Assembly (NCBI RefSeq): GCF_021729865.1
Contig: NZ_CP063400.1
Coordinates: forward strand, 186,001 to 250,000
Source of the DNA: Hydrogenophaga sp. SL48
GTDB lineage: Bacteria > Pseudomonadota > Gammaproteobacteria > Burkholderiales > Burkholderiaceae_C
Length of the DNA stretch: 64,000 nucleotides
Direction: 5' to 3'
In this document: positions 27,232-35,130 of the stretch, one piece after another
Numbering within the stretch: position 1 is the first letter of the stretch
Layout of the letters: each line of letters begins with the position of its first letter
Position numbers and translations under genes: made by a program
Notes under the pieces: model-generated
The model's database searches: none
The model's input: only the letters and a program-made list of their open reading frames with translations
Told to the model about the DNA's origin: nothing

Positions 27232-28307
27232 TGCCCGTGGCGCCCCTGTCCCGCCGTGAACTTCTGCTTGCGGGCGCCTGTGCCCCCTTTCTCACCGCCT
27301 GCGCGACCGACCTGGCGCGCTACAGCGGCGAGCCGCTCCTTGCGCTCGCTACCCGGCTCGGCGTGTGCGCGGCGAGCCATGTCTCCCTGCACGCCGGCCG
27401 GGCCGGCGCTCCGGTGTGGGTGTCGGGCTGCGCGTCGGCCAGTCCCTGGCCGTCCGATCCCGTGTTCCAGGCGGCGTCGCTCACCAAACCCGTGATCGCT
27501 TTCGCAGCCCTGAAGCTGGTGCGCGAGGGGCGGCTGGATCTGCGAGCCCCGGTCTCGCGCTACCTGCCTGAGGGCTATGCCCACCGCCAGAAGCCGTTCA
27601 ACGGACCGGCCGACAACCCCATCGATCGGGTGCCCGCGAGCACCCTGGCGCGCATCCCGGTGGGGACCTTGCTCAACCACAGCGCCGGTCTGCCCAACTG
27701 GACGCGGGGCGCGCTGTCGCCCGGGTTCGAGCCGGGCACGCGCTGGCAATACTCGGGCGAAGGGTATGTGCTGCTGCAGGCCGTGATCAGCGCGGTGGCC
27801 GGGCAGGACATCGAATCGTTCATGTCCAGGGCCGTGTTTGAACCGCTCGGCATGCGGTCCACGCGGCTGCGTCTGACGGACGACATCCGCGAGCGGGTGG
27901 TGGACGGCAGCTCGTCGCGGGGCGGGCGCGTCCGCTTTGACATCACCGAGCCCAACGCCGCGGCTTCGCTGTACACCACCGCCGAGGACTACGCGAAGTT
28001 CATGGCCGCGTGGCTGGCCGACGCGCCGCTGCTGTCGTTGGCGCTCGCCCGTCCCATGCCCGTGGACCTCGCGCTGGGTCTGGCCTGGGGCCAGGGCTGG
28101 GGCATCGAAACAGCAGAAGGCGGCCCTTACCTCTGGCAGTGGGGCAACAACCCGGGGTTCCGCGCCTTTGCCATGGTCTCGGTGGTGTCCGGCAACGGGT
28201 TCGTGCTGTTGACCAACAGCGAGCGTGGCATGCCGCTGGCCGCGCCGCTGGCCCGCGCCACGGTGCCCGTCGAACATGGTGTTTTCCGCTTTCACATGCT
28301 GGGCTGA
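27231..28307 (+). CDS. Beta-lactamase-fold serine hydrolase, Tat/lipoprotein signal
   Basis: 358 residues starting at the ATG at 27231 that overlaps the preceding stop; a TTG at 27198 would extend it but has no support. A twin-arginine-like signal (SRRELLLAGAC) ends in LTAC, so it may be a Tat-exported lipoprotein. Penicillin-binding catalytic motif S83-L-T-K86; Y-S-G in WQYSGEGY takes the place of Y-x-N; a C-terminal WGNNPGF segment stands for the third motif. This belongs to the class C/esterase-like 'serine hydrolase' group (PF00144). Substrate unknown; it need not be a true beta-lactamase. Confidence 0.85.
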   Translation: MPVAPLSRRELLLAGACAPFLTACATDLARYSGEPLLALATRLGVCAASHVSLHAGRAGAPVWVSGCASASPWPSDPVFQAASLTKPVIAFAALKLVREGRLDLRAPVSRYLPEGYAHRQKPFNGPADNPIDRVPASTLARIPVGTLLNHSAGLPNWTRGALSPGFEPGTRWQYSGEGYVLLQAVISAVAGQDIESFMSRAVFEPLGMRSTRLRLTDDIRERVVDGSSSRGGRVRFDITEPNAAASLYTTAEDYAKFMAAWLADAPLLSLALARPMPVDLALGLAWGQGWGIETAEGGPYLWQWGNNPGFRAFAMVSVVSGNGFVLLTNSERGMPLAAPLARATVPVEHGVFRFHMLG

Positions 28308-28337
28308 ACACAGCCTTTCCACATCGAGGAGTCACCC

Positions 28338-28919
28338 ATGGCCACCATCCGACCCGGCAATCAATCCGCACTGCTCGTCGTCGACGTGCAGGTGGGCGTC
28401 GTCGCCAGCGCCTGGGAAATTGACCGGGTGGTCGGCCGCATCGCCCACGCCGTGCAGCGTGCGCGGGCCGCGGGCGTGCCCGTGGTCTGGGTGCAGCACG
28501 ACGACGAAGATCTGCCCAAGGGCAGCGCTGAATGGCAATGGGTGCCGGCGCTGGTGCCGCAGGCCCAGGATGTGCGCGTCTACAAGCACCACAACTCCTC
28601 GTTCGAGCAGACCACGCTGGAGGCAGAGCTGGCAGCGCGGGGCGTGTCGCACATCGTGCTGGCGGGGGCGGTGAGCAACTGGTGCATCCGCGCGACCGCC
28701 TACGCCGCGCTGGAGCGTGGTTACGACCTGACCCTGGTCCGCGACGCGCACACGGCAGACGCCATGCGGCTGGACGACGGCACCGTCATCGAGGCCTCGG
28801 GCATCGTGCAGGAGCTCAACGCGGTGGTGTCCCGGCTGGCTTACCCGGGGCGCAGGAGCGGCACCGCCAGCGCCGAGCAAGTGGGCTTCTCCCCCTCGGG
28901 CGGCGCGCACTTGCGCTGA
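28338..28919 (+). CDS. Isochorismatase-family cysteine hydrolase
   Basis: 193 residues. Catalytic triad of the family is visible: D16 in LLVVDVQVGVV, K83 in VYKHHNSSF and C116 in AVSNWCIRATAY. The non-proline cis peptide region (GAVSN) is in place. Members hydrolyse nicotinamide, isochorismate and related amides; the substrate cannot be told. Followed by a LysE exporter gene after 62 bases. Confidence 0.88.
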   Translation: MATIRPGNQSALLVVDVQVGVVASAWEIDRVVGRIAHAVQRARAAGVPVVWVQHDDEDLPKGSAEWQWVPALVPQAQDVRVYKHHNSSFEQTTLEAELAARGVSHIVLAGAVSNWCIRATAYAALERGYDLTLVRDAHTADAMRLDDGTVIEASGIVQELNAVVSRLAYPGRRSGTASAEQVGFSPSGGAHLR

Positions 28920-28981
28920 GGGAGGTGCTTCCTGAGTCGCGAAGGCGGCCATCGGGCCCGACGACGGACAATGCACCCACC

Positions 28982-29617
28982 ATGCTGACCACCTTCCTCA
29001 CCATCGCTGTCCTGCACTGGGTCGTTCTCGTGACCCCGGGCGTCAACTTCGTGCTGATCGCGCAGCTGGCCGCGGGCAGCGCGCGCAGCGTCTCGCTCGC
29101 TGCCGTGGCCGGCATCACCACGGTCACGCTGACCTGGGCGACGCTGGCGATCCTGGGCATGGGCGCGGTCTTCGCCGCCCACCCGGCGCTGCGCCAGGCG
29201 TTCCAGGTCGCTGGCGGCGCCTACCTCTGTTATGTGGCGTTCAAGCTCTGGCGCTCGCCCCCGGTGGACGCGAATGCCGAGGTGAAACCGGTCACGACCA
29301 GCCGCCGGGCGGCGTTCCGCATGGGCTTCATCACCAACGTGTTCAACCCCAAGACCGCGCTGTTTTTCGGCAGCGTGTTCGCGACCGCGTTGCCGCCGTC
29401 ACCGAGCGTGTGGGTGCTGCTCGCGGCGGTGCTGCTGGTCTGGTTCAACGCGGTGGTCTGGCACGTGTTCCTCGCGCTGGCCTTTTCGCAGGGGCGCATC
29501 CAGTCGGTCTACCAGCGCTGGCGCGTGGCGCTCAACCGGGGCGCGGCCGGGCTGGTGGGCGCGTTCGGCCTGCGGCTGCTGGCGGTGACGCTGCAGGAAT
29601 TCCGGGCGCGGGGCTGA
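28982..29617 (+). CDS. LysE/RhtB-family amino acid exporter
   Basis: 211 residues with about six hydrophobic segments. The N-terminal signature W-V-V-L-V-T-P-G-V-N-F-V and G-F-I-T-N-V-F-N-P-K-T-A-L-F-F (residues about 115-129) identify the LysE/RhtB superfamily of inner-membrane exporters for amino acids and homoserine lactones. Start ATG 28982. A small membrane protein gene follows closely, an arrangement common in Burkholderiales. Confidence 0.9.
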   Translation: MLTTFLTIAVLHWVVLVTPGVNFVLIAQLAAGSARSVSLAAVAGITTVTLTWATLAILGMGAVFAAHPALRQAFQVAGGAYLCYVAFKLWRSPPVDANAEVKPVTTSRRAAFRMGFITNVFNPKTALFFGSVFATALPPSPSVWVLLAAVLLVWFNAVVWHVFLALAFSQGRIQSVYQRWRVALNRGAAGLVGAFGLRLLAVTLQEFRARG

Positions 29618-29634
29618 AGCAGCACGGAAACACC

Positions 29635-29850
29635 ATGAACCCCAACGCCGACGTTTCCTCGCTGATGCTCTCTGTGTTCTTCGGCGCGCTGGGCGCGGGT
29701 TATGTGGTGTACGGGCGCAAGCAGCACGCACTGCCGCCGTTCCTGTGCGGGGTGGCGCTGATCGTCTTTCCGTACCTTGTGACCGGCGGCCTCATGACGC
29801 TGCTGTTGGGCGCTGCGATCGCCGTGGTGCCTTATTTCTGGCGCAACTGA
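29635..29850 (+). CDS. Small two-helix membrane protein
   Basis: 71 residues, mostly two or three hydrophobic helices (LMLSVFFGALGAGYVVYG; FLCGVALIVFPYLVTGGLM) ending in W-R-N. Begins 17 bases after the LysE-type exporter and ends 12 bases before the VOC gene, hence probably cotranscribed. Such proteins are sometimes labelled amino acid transport protein because of this neighbourhood; no direct function can be inferred. Confidence 0.65.
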   Translation: MNPNADVSSLMLSVFFGALGAGYVVYGRKQHALPPFLCGVALIVFPYLVTGGLMTLLLGAAIAVVPYFWRN

Positions 29851-29862
29851 CAGGGGCTGACC

Positions 29863-30264
29863 ATGTTTTCTCACCTCTTCATCGGCGTGGCCGATTTCCC
29901 CCGCGCGCTGGCCTTCTACCGCGCGCTGATGCCGGTGCTGGGTGTGCAGGAGCGTTTCTGTGAGCCCGAGCGGCCGTGGGCGGGCTGGCAGTGTTCGCCC
30001 GGGCCGCGCCCGCTGCTGCTGATCGGCACGCCGTTCGACGGCCAGCCCCACGCGCCGGGCAACGGGCAGATGACCGCTTTGCTCGCCAGCAGCCGTGCCA
30101 TGGTCGATGAGGCCCACGCGGTGGCGCTGGCGCACGGCGGCCGCTGCGAAGGGCCGCCCGGGCTGCGCCCCGAATACCATGCCCATTACTACGGCGCCTA
30201 CTTTCGCGACACCGAGGGCAACAAGCTCTGTGTGGCCTGCCACACGCCGGCGGAGCTTCCCTGA
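29863..30264 (+). CDS. VOC (glyoxalase/bleomycin-resistance) family protein
   Basis: 133 residues. Starts MFSHLFIGVADFPRALAFYR, the beta-alpha-beta opening of vicinal-oxygen-chelate proteins, and ends with YYGAYFRDTEGNKLCVACH, containing the usual D-x-x-G-N metal-site strand. Single VOC unit, so it would act as a dimer. Substrate unknown. Confidence 0.85.
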   Translation: MFSHLFIGVADFPRALAFYRALMPVLGVQERFCEPERPWAGWQCSPGPRPLLLIGTPFDGQPHAPGNGQMTALLASSRAMVDEAHAVALAHGGRCEGPPGLRPEYHAHYYGAYFRDTEGNKLCVACHTPAELP

Positions 30265-30331
30265 ATCGCCGGTGTGTGGGTCAATGAAAACCGTCGCCGT
30301 GCGGATCACGGCATTTTTCTAGAACTGTCAC

Positions 30332-31006
30332 ATGAAGCTGTCACTTTCACGTTGTCGCTGGCCCCTGGTGGCCTGTCTGTCTTCGGCGCTGCTGCTGGGC
30401 TGCGCCGGTCCCCAGGTGGCGAAGGAGGCCACGGCCGAATCGATCAAAGACCGGGGTGTGGTGGTCGTGTCCGTGACGCACGATGCGGAAACGGGTCGCC
30501 GGGCCAGTGCGGTGTTCGTCGTCGACCAGCAAGCCAAGACGATGGAGACGCGTGTGTTGCGTTCGGTGGAACAGGTCATGGGGATTCCGAAGGGCAGCGA
30601 CTTTGAGGAAGAGCGAGGCCGTGTCTATGTGCTGGACGTTGAACCTGGCGTGCATTCGGTGGACTCGTGGCAATCTGCGGGTGAGTCGGTGCGCATTGCT
30701 CCGCGCAACGCGCCCGCGCCGCTGCGCTTCGAGGTCAAGGCGGGCGAGGTGGTCTACATCGGCAACCTGAACCTGAACCACACCACCGGTCGCAACCTGT
30801 TCGGCATGTCGGTGATCGCCGGGGCGCTGCCCGAGGTGCGGGATCGCCGCGAGCTCGATCTGGCGATCGCCGAGCGCAAGGTGCCGTCGATCCAGGGCAG
30901 GGTGCAGGTCAGGCTGCTGCCCCTGGGCCCGTGGAGCGACGGGGCCGTGGAGCGGCAGGTCGAAGCGGTGCCGCCCGCCATGCTGGTGCGGCCGGTGAAG
31001 CCGTGA
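30332..31006 (+). CDS. Putative lipoprotein
   Basis: 224 residues. The signal peptide ends in lipobox LLLGC (cysteine at about 24). The mature part is beta-rich and no family is recognised; VLDVEPGVHSVDSW, then FEVKAGEVVYIGNLNL, resembles a DUF2846-like or carboxypeptidase-regulatory-like fold, low certainty. Stands alone; convergent with the methyltransferase gene at 31021. Confidence 0.7.
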   Translation: MKLSLSRCRWPLVACLSSALLLGCAGPQVAKEATAESIKDRGVVVVSVTHDAETGRRASAVFVVDQQAKTMETRVLRSVEQVMGIPKGSDFEEERGRVYVLDVEPGVHSVDSWQSAGESVRIAPRNAPAPLRFEVKAGEVVYIGNLNLNHTTGRNLFGMSVIAGALPEVRDRRELDLAIAERKVPSIQGRVQVRLLPLGPWSDGAVERQVEAVPPAMLVRPVKP

Positions 31007-31020
31007 ACGGTTGAGGGTGT

Positions 31021-31689
31021 TCAGTGCGCGCCGGGCGGCCCCGGCCAGGTGCCGGTGGCGATGAAGATGCTGCCCATCCAGGTGGGGTGCGCTTCAAACC
31101 CCTGAAGGCGGGCCGCGAGTTCGCTCCAGGGCTGGGCCAGGCCGTCGAGCGAGCTGACGGAATACAGGGCCGCACCCATGACAAAGAGGTTGACCGGCCA
31201 GGCCCACGGCGCCGCCCATTGCAGCCCGGTGGCCACCACGCGGGCGCCGGGTTTGAGGTGCGACAGCACGTTGTCGAGTGCGGCCGGCCGGCGCAGGATG
31301 TCGTGGGTGAAGTGAAACAGGGCGGCATCGGCCTGGCCCCGCCAGCGGGCGTCTTCCGCGGGCGCCTGCTCCAGCGCAACGTGTTGCCAGGCCGCTGCGG
31401 CGACACGCTCGCGGGCCTTGGCCATCATTTCGGGGCACTGCTCGATGCCCACGATGCGGCCGCCGGGGCCCAGCCGCGCCATCAGCGGCGCGAAGCTCAG
31501 GCCGGTGCCGCAGCCCACGTCCAGCACCGTCTCGCCGGGCTGCAGACGCAGGCGCTCAATGGCTTCGAGGCGCAGGGGCTCAAAGGGCTCCAGTTCGCTG
31601 TCGTACTGGTGGGCCCGCGCCCGGTACTGCTCCAGCGCCACGTGGCGAGCCGGCTGTGTGGGTGGGGCTGTGGGCCCGTGTTTGACCAT
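31021..31689 (-). CDS. Class I SAM-dependent methyltransferase
   Basis: 222 residues. Motif I is LDVGCGTGLSFAPL (about residues 57-70), followed by IVGIEQCPEMMAKAR and the FHFTHDILRRP segment, typical of UbiE-like enzymes. Substrate not inferable. Convergent with the lipoprotein gene and 135 bases from the MFS gene, which is on the same strand upstream. Confidence 0.85.
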   Translation of the reverse strand: MVKHGPTAPPTQPARHVALEQYRARAHQYDSELEPFEPLRLEAIERLRLQPGETVLDVGCGTGLSFAPLMARLGPGGRIVGIEQCPEMMAKARERVAAAAWQHVALEQAPAEDARWRGQADAALFHFTHDILRRPAALDNVLSHLKPGARVVATGLQWAAPWAWPVNLFVMGAALYSVSSLDGLAQPWSELAARLQGFEAHPTWMGSIFIATGTWPGPPGAH

Positions 31690-31824
31690 GGTGGACCTCC
31701 GCGACGGTGGCCCCCAGCGTACGGCGCGGGGGCCCGATCCACAAGCGGCAATTCACCCCAGGTGTGACCAGGCGTTGATCTCGGTCAACCCCCGGAACGG
31801 GCGCGACAGGGCCCGCCGCGGGCC

Positions 31825-33069
31825 CTACGGCGTGATCCGCACCGGCCCCTTGCGCCCCGCCGCCGGGTGCTCGCGCGCGTCGGCCAGCGCCCAGGCAAAC
31901 ACGCCCAGCCCGGCCAGCGCCAGCAGCGCGCCCACCCAGCCGGTGGCCGTCCAGCCCAGGCCGGCCGCGATGGCCAGGCCGCCAAGCCATGCGCCCAGCG
32001 CGTTGGCGGTGTTGAAGGCCGAGTGGTTGAGCGCGGCGGCGAGCACCTGCGCTTCGCCGGCCACGTCCATCAGCCGCAGCTGCAGCGCCGGGCCGATAGC
32101 CACGGTGGTGCCGATCAGGAAGATGTTGATGGAGCCCAGCACCACGCTTTGGGCCGTGAACACATAGGCCAGCAGCACCACGATGGACCACACCAGCATG
32201 CCGCCCACGGTGGGCATGAGGGCGCGGTCGGCCAGGCGCGAGCCCAGCACGTTGCCCACCACCATGCCCAGGCCGAACAGGGCCAGCACCACCGGCACGC
32301 CGGCCAGCGGCAGCCCGGCCACCTCGATCATGGTCGGCTTCACGTAGCTGAACACCGAGAACAGGCCACCGAAGCCGATGGCGCCGATGCCCAGCGTGAG
32401 CCAGACCTGCTTGTTGCGCAACGCGCCCAGCTCGCGCAGCGGGCTGGCGCCGGCGGGCGCGGGCAGGGCGGGCAGGGTGCGCTGGATCAGGCCGGCCGCC
32501 AGCAGGGCGATGGCGCCCACCAGCACGAAGGCCGCGCGCCAGCCGAAGTGCTGGCCCAGCCAGGCCGCGAGCGGCACGCCGAGCAGCGTGGCGAGCGTGA
32601 GGCCGCTCATCACCAGGCCGATGGCGCGCGCGCGCTGGCCCGGCGCGGCCAGCGCGGCGGCCACCAGCGCGGCCACGCCGAAATAGGTGCCGTGCGGCAT
32701 GCCGGCCACGAAACGCAGCGCGTTGAGCGAGGCGTAGCCCGGCGCGGCGGCGCTGGCGAAGTTGCCGAGCGCAAAGGCCAGCATCAGCGCCACCAGCAGC
32801 GCGCGGCGCCCCCAGGTGGCCGCCGCCACGGCCAGCACCGGCGCACCGATCACCACACCCAGCGCGTAGGCGCTGATCACGTGGCCGGCCTGCGGGATGG
32901 TGACGCCAATGTCGGTCGCCACCTCGGGCAGCAGGCCCATGATGACGAATTCGCCCGTGCCGATGGCAAAGGCGCCGATGCCCAGCGCCCACATGGCGCG
33001 GCCGGTGTGGGCGACGGGTTCGGGCAGGGCGGGGGTGGACGAGAGGTCGGTGGCGGAGGGGCTGTGCAC
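31825..33069 (-). CDS. MFS exporter, AraJ/DHA1-like
   Basis: About 414 residues, 12 predicted membrane segments. MWALGIGAFAIGTGEFVIMG, then L-L-P-E-V-A, and GRRALLVALML are typical of the DHA1 (AraJ/YdhP-like) efflux group. The start is uncertain: a GTG at 33069 is used; an ATG at 33162 would add an unlikely Arg/Ser-rich tail, while the ATG at 32994 would start directly at the first membrane helix. Substrate unknown. Confidence 0.85.
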   Translation of the reverse strand: MHSPSATDLSSTPALPEPVAHTGRAMWALGIGAFAIGTGEFVIMGLLPEVATDIGVTIPQAGHVISAYALGVVIGAPVLAVAAATWGRRALLVALMLAFALGNFASAAAPGYASLNALRFVAGMPHGTYFGVAALVAAALAAPGQRARAIGLVMSGLTLATLLGVPLAAWLGQHFGWRAAFVLVGAIALLAAGLIQRTLPALPAPAGASPLRELGALRNKQVWLTLGIGAIGFGGLFSVFSYVKPTMIEVAGLPLAGVPVVLALFGLGMVVGNVLGSRLADRALMPTVGGMLVWSIVVLLAYVFTAQSVVLGSINIFLIGTTVAIGPALQLRLMDVAGEAQVLAAALNHSAFNTANALGAWLGGLAIAAGLGWTATGWVGALLALAGLGVFAWALADAREHPAAGRKGPVRITP

Positions 33070-33169
33070 GGGGAAACAAGAAAGAGAGGGCGGCCGGCAT
33101 CGTGACACGGCCGCCCGAACGGCGTGCGAAACCTCAGTAGAAACCCTTAAATTCCAGGCCAAACAGCCC

Positions 33170-33197
33170 CCTCGCGGGCCGTGCGTGGCCCGCGAGG
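33170..33197 (-). terminator. Hairpin downstream of ABC exporter gene
   Basis: Perfect 11-bp inverted repeat (33170-33180 with 33187-33197, loop GTGCGT), 32 bases beyond the ABC gene stop on the minus strand. No T-run follows. Confidence 0.5.
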
Positions 33198-33228
33198 CTG
33201 GTTCACCCGGCCGCCGCGCCCGTCGCGC

Positions 33229-34995
33229 TCAACCCGCCATCAGCCGGTGGCGGGCGCCGCCACCCTCGCCGGGTTGCAGCGTCCATTGGGTCTGGTGGAA
33301 CGACGCCACCGTCGGGCGGTGCGCGATCGAGATCAGCGCGCCGTTCTGGGATTGCACCAGCGCCTGCAGCCGCTCGTAGACCGTGCGTTCGGCGGTTTCG
33401 TCGAGCGCGCTGGTGGCCTCGTCGGCGAACAGCCAGCGCGGTTGCTTGAGCAGGGCGCGGGCGATGGCCAGGCGTTGCTGTTCGCCGCCCGAGAGCTTCT
33501 GGCCCCAGGTGTCTTGGTCGTCCAGGCGCCCGGTCAGGTCGGGCAGCAGCGCGTCGCGCAGCGCCTGCTGCAGCTCGGTGTCGCTGTAGCGGTCGGCGGC
33601 TTCGGGGTAGGCCAGCGCCTGGCGCAGCGTGCCGACCGGGAAGTAGGGGCGTTGTGGCAGGAACATCACGCGCTGGTCGAAATCGGCCGGGCGCTGCACC
33701 TCGCCCCGGGCCCAGGGCCAGATGCCGGCGAGCGCGCGGAACAGGGTGGACTTGCCGCTGCCCGAGGGGCCTTTGACCAGCAGGGTGTCGCCGGGCTTCA
33801 CGGCCAGGCCCTGCGCCGACATCAGCGCGACACCGCCGGGCAGGGCGAGATCGAGGCGGTCAATCTGCAGCGTGTCGGTGCGGCCGGTGGTGGCCAGCGT
33901 CTCGGCGGCCTGCAGCGACCGGAAGCTTTCTTCGAAGCCGGTCAGGCGGTCGGTGGTGGCGCGCCAGGCGGCCAGGCTGTCGTAGTTGTCGACGAACCAC
34001 GACAGCGAGTCCTGCACCCGGCCGAAGGCCGATGAAATCTGCATCAGCTCGCCGAGCTGGATGGCGCCGCTGAAGAAGCGGGGGGCGGCGACGATGAAGG
34101 GGAACACCACGGCGGCCTGGCCGAAACCGTTGGTGAACCAGATCAGCCGCTTCTGTGCCTTGATGAGCTGCAGGTAGTTGCCGAGCACGGCGCCGAAGCG
34201 CTGGCCGAGCTGCTGGCGCTCCACCGGTTCGCCGCGGTCGAGCGCGATCGATTCGCTGTATTCGCGCACGCGCATCAGGTGGTTGCGGAAGTCGGCCTCC
34301 ACGCGTTGTTGCTGGAAGTTGAGCCGGATCTGCGGGCGCCCGATGTAGTGCGCGAGCACGCTGCCCACGACGCAATAGAGCACGGCCATCCAGACCATGA
34401 AGCCGGGGATGGTGTGCGAGCCGCCGTTGAAGTCAAAGGCGAAGCTGCCCGAGAGCGTCCAGAGAATGCCCACGAAGCTCACCAGCGTGACCACCGCGTT
34501 GAGCAGGCCCATCGAGAGGCCCAGCGTGGCGCTGGTGAAGAGGTTCAGGTCTTCGGCGATGCGCTGGTCGGGGTTGTCGGGCGGCGTGTCGGCGCCCTGG
34601 GCGAAGCGGGTGAGTTCGAGGTGGTAGAAGGCCTGGTTGCCGAGCCAGCGGTCGAGGTAGTGCGCCGTCATCCAGGCGCGCCAGCGCATCTCCAGCAACT
34701 GCCGCAGGTAGAAGCGGTAGACCGCGATGATGATGAAGCCGAAGGCGAGGTAGGTGAAGCGCCCGAGCTCGCGCCAGAACGTGACCTGGTCCTTGTTCTG
34801 CAGCGCGTCGTAGAACACGCGGTTCCACTCGTTGAGCAGGACCAACATGTACACGCCGGCCAGGTTGAGCGCGATGATGGCCGCGAGCAGGCCGCGCGCC
34901 TTCCACTTTTCTTCGGAGTTGAAGTAGGGCAGGGCGAGTGCCACCACCTTGCGTGTGAAGCGGCGGAACTGGGCCCATTTGCCGGGTTCGGACAT
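33229..34995 (-). CDS. SbmA/YddA-type ABC exporter (fused permease-ATPase)
   Basis: 588 residues. The N-terminal membrane domain (ABC_membrane_2/SbmA_BacA type; six hydrophobic segments in residues 1-330) contains [20 protein letters not shown], the EAA-like motif of this family. The C-terminal ATPase has Walker [17 protein letters not shown], signature [16 protein letters not shown] and Walker [14 protein letters not shown]. Related proteins export or import peptides, vitamin B12 or fatty acids; the substrate is unknown. Not part of the following glycan operon: 135 bases separate them. Confidence 0.88.
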   Translation of the reverse strand: MSEPGKWAQFRRFTRKVVALALPYFNSEEKWKARGLLAAIIALNLAGVYMLVLLNEWNRVFYDALQNKDQVTFWRELGRFTYLAFGFIIIAVYRFYLRQLLEMRWRAWMTAHYLDRWLGNQAFYHLELTRFAQGADTPPDNPDQRIAEDLNLFTSATLGLSMGLLNAVVTLVSFVGILWTLSGSFAFDFNGGSHTIPGFMVWMAVLYCVVGSVLAHYIGRPQIRLNFQQQRVEADFRNHLMRVREYSESIALDRGEPVERQQLGQRFGAVLGNYLQLIKAQKRLIWFTNGFGQAAVVFPFIVAAPRFFSGAIQLGELMQISSAFGRVQDSLSWFVDNYDSLAAWRATTDRLTGFEESFRSLQAAETLATTGRTDTLQIDRLDLALPGGVALMSAQGLAVKPGDTLLVKGPSGSGKSTLFRALAGIWPWARGEVQRPADFDQRVMFLPQRPYFPVGTLRQALAYPEAADRYSDTELQQALRDALLPDLTGRLDDQDTWGQKLSGGEQQRLAIARALLKQPRWLFADEATSALDETAERTVYERLQALVQSQNGALISIAHRPTVASFHQTQWTLQPGEGGGARHRLMAG

Positions 34996-35130
34996 GCGGT
35001 TCTCCGGGTGAAGACGGGTGTTGAGCAGGGGTGGATGCTAGTCGGTCTGCGCTTGGGCGGTGGCGGTGTGCCGGCCGAAGGGCGTGAAGGTGGAGCCGCG
35101 GCTGGGCGCGGAGTTCAACGACCCGGCGCC

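Noticed and set aside
27231..28307. Antibiotic-resistance beta-lactamase
   Set aside because: Only the general serine-hydrolase motifs are present (SLTK, YSG); the second motif is not the class C YAN and context shows no resistance genes.
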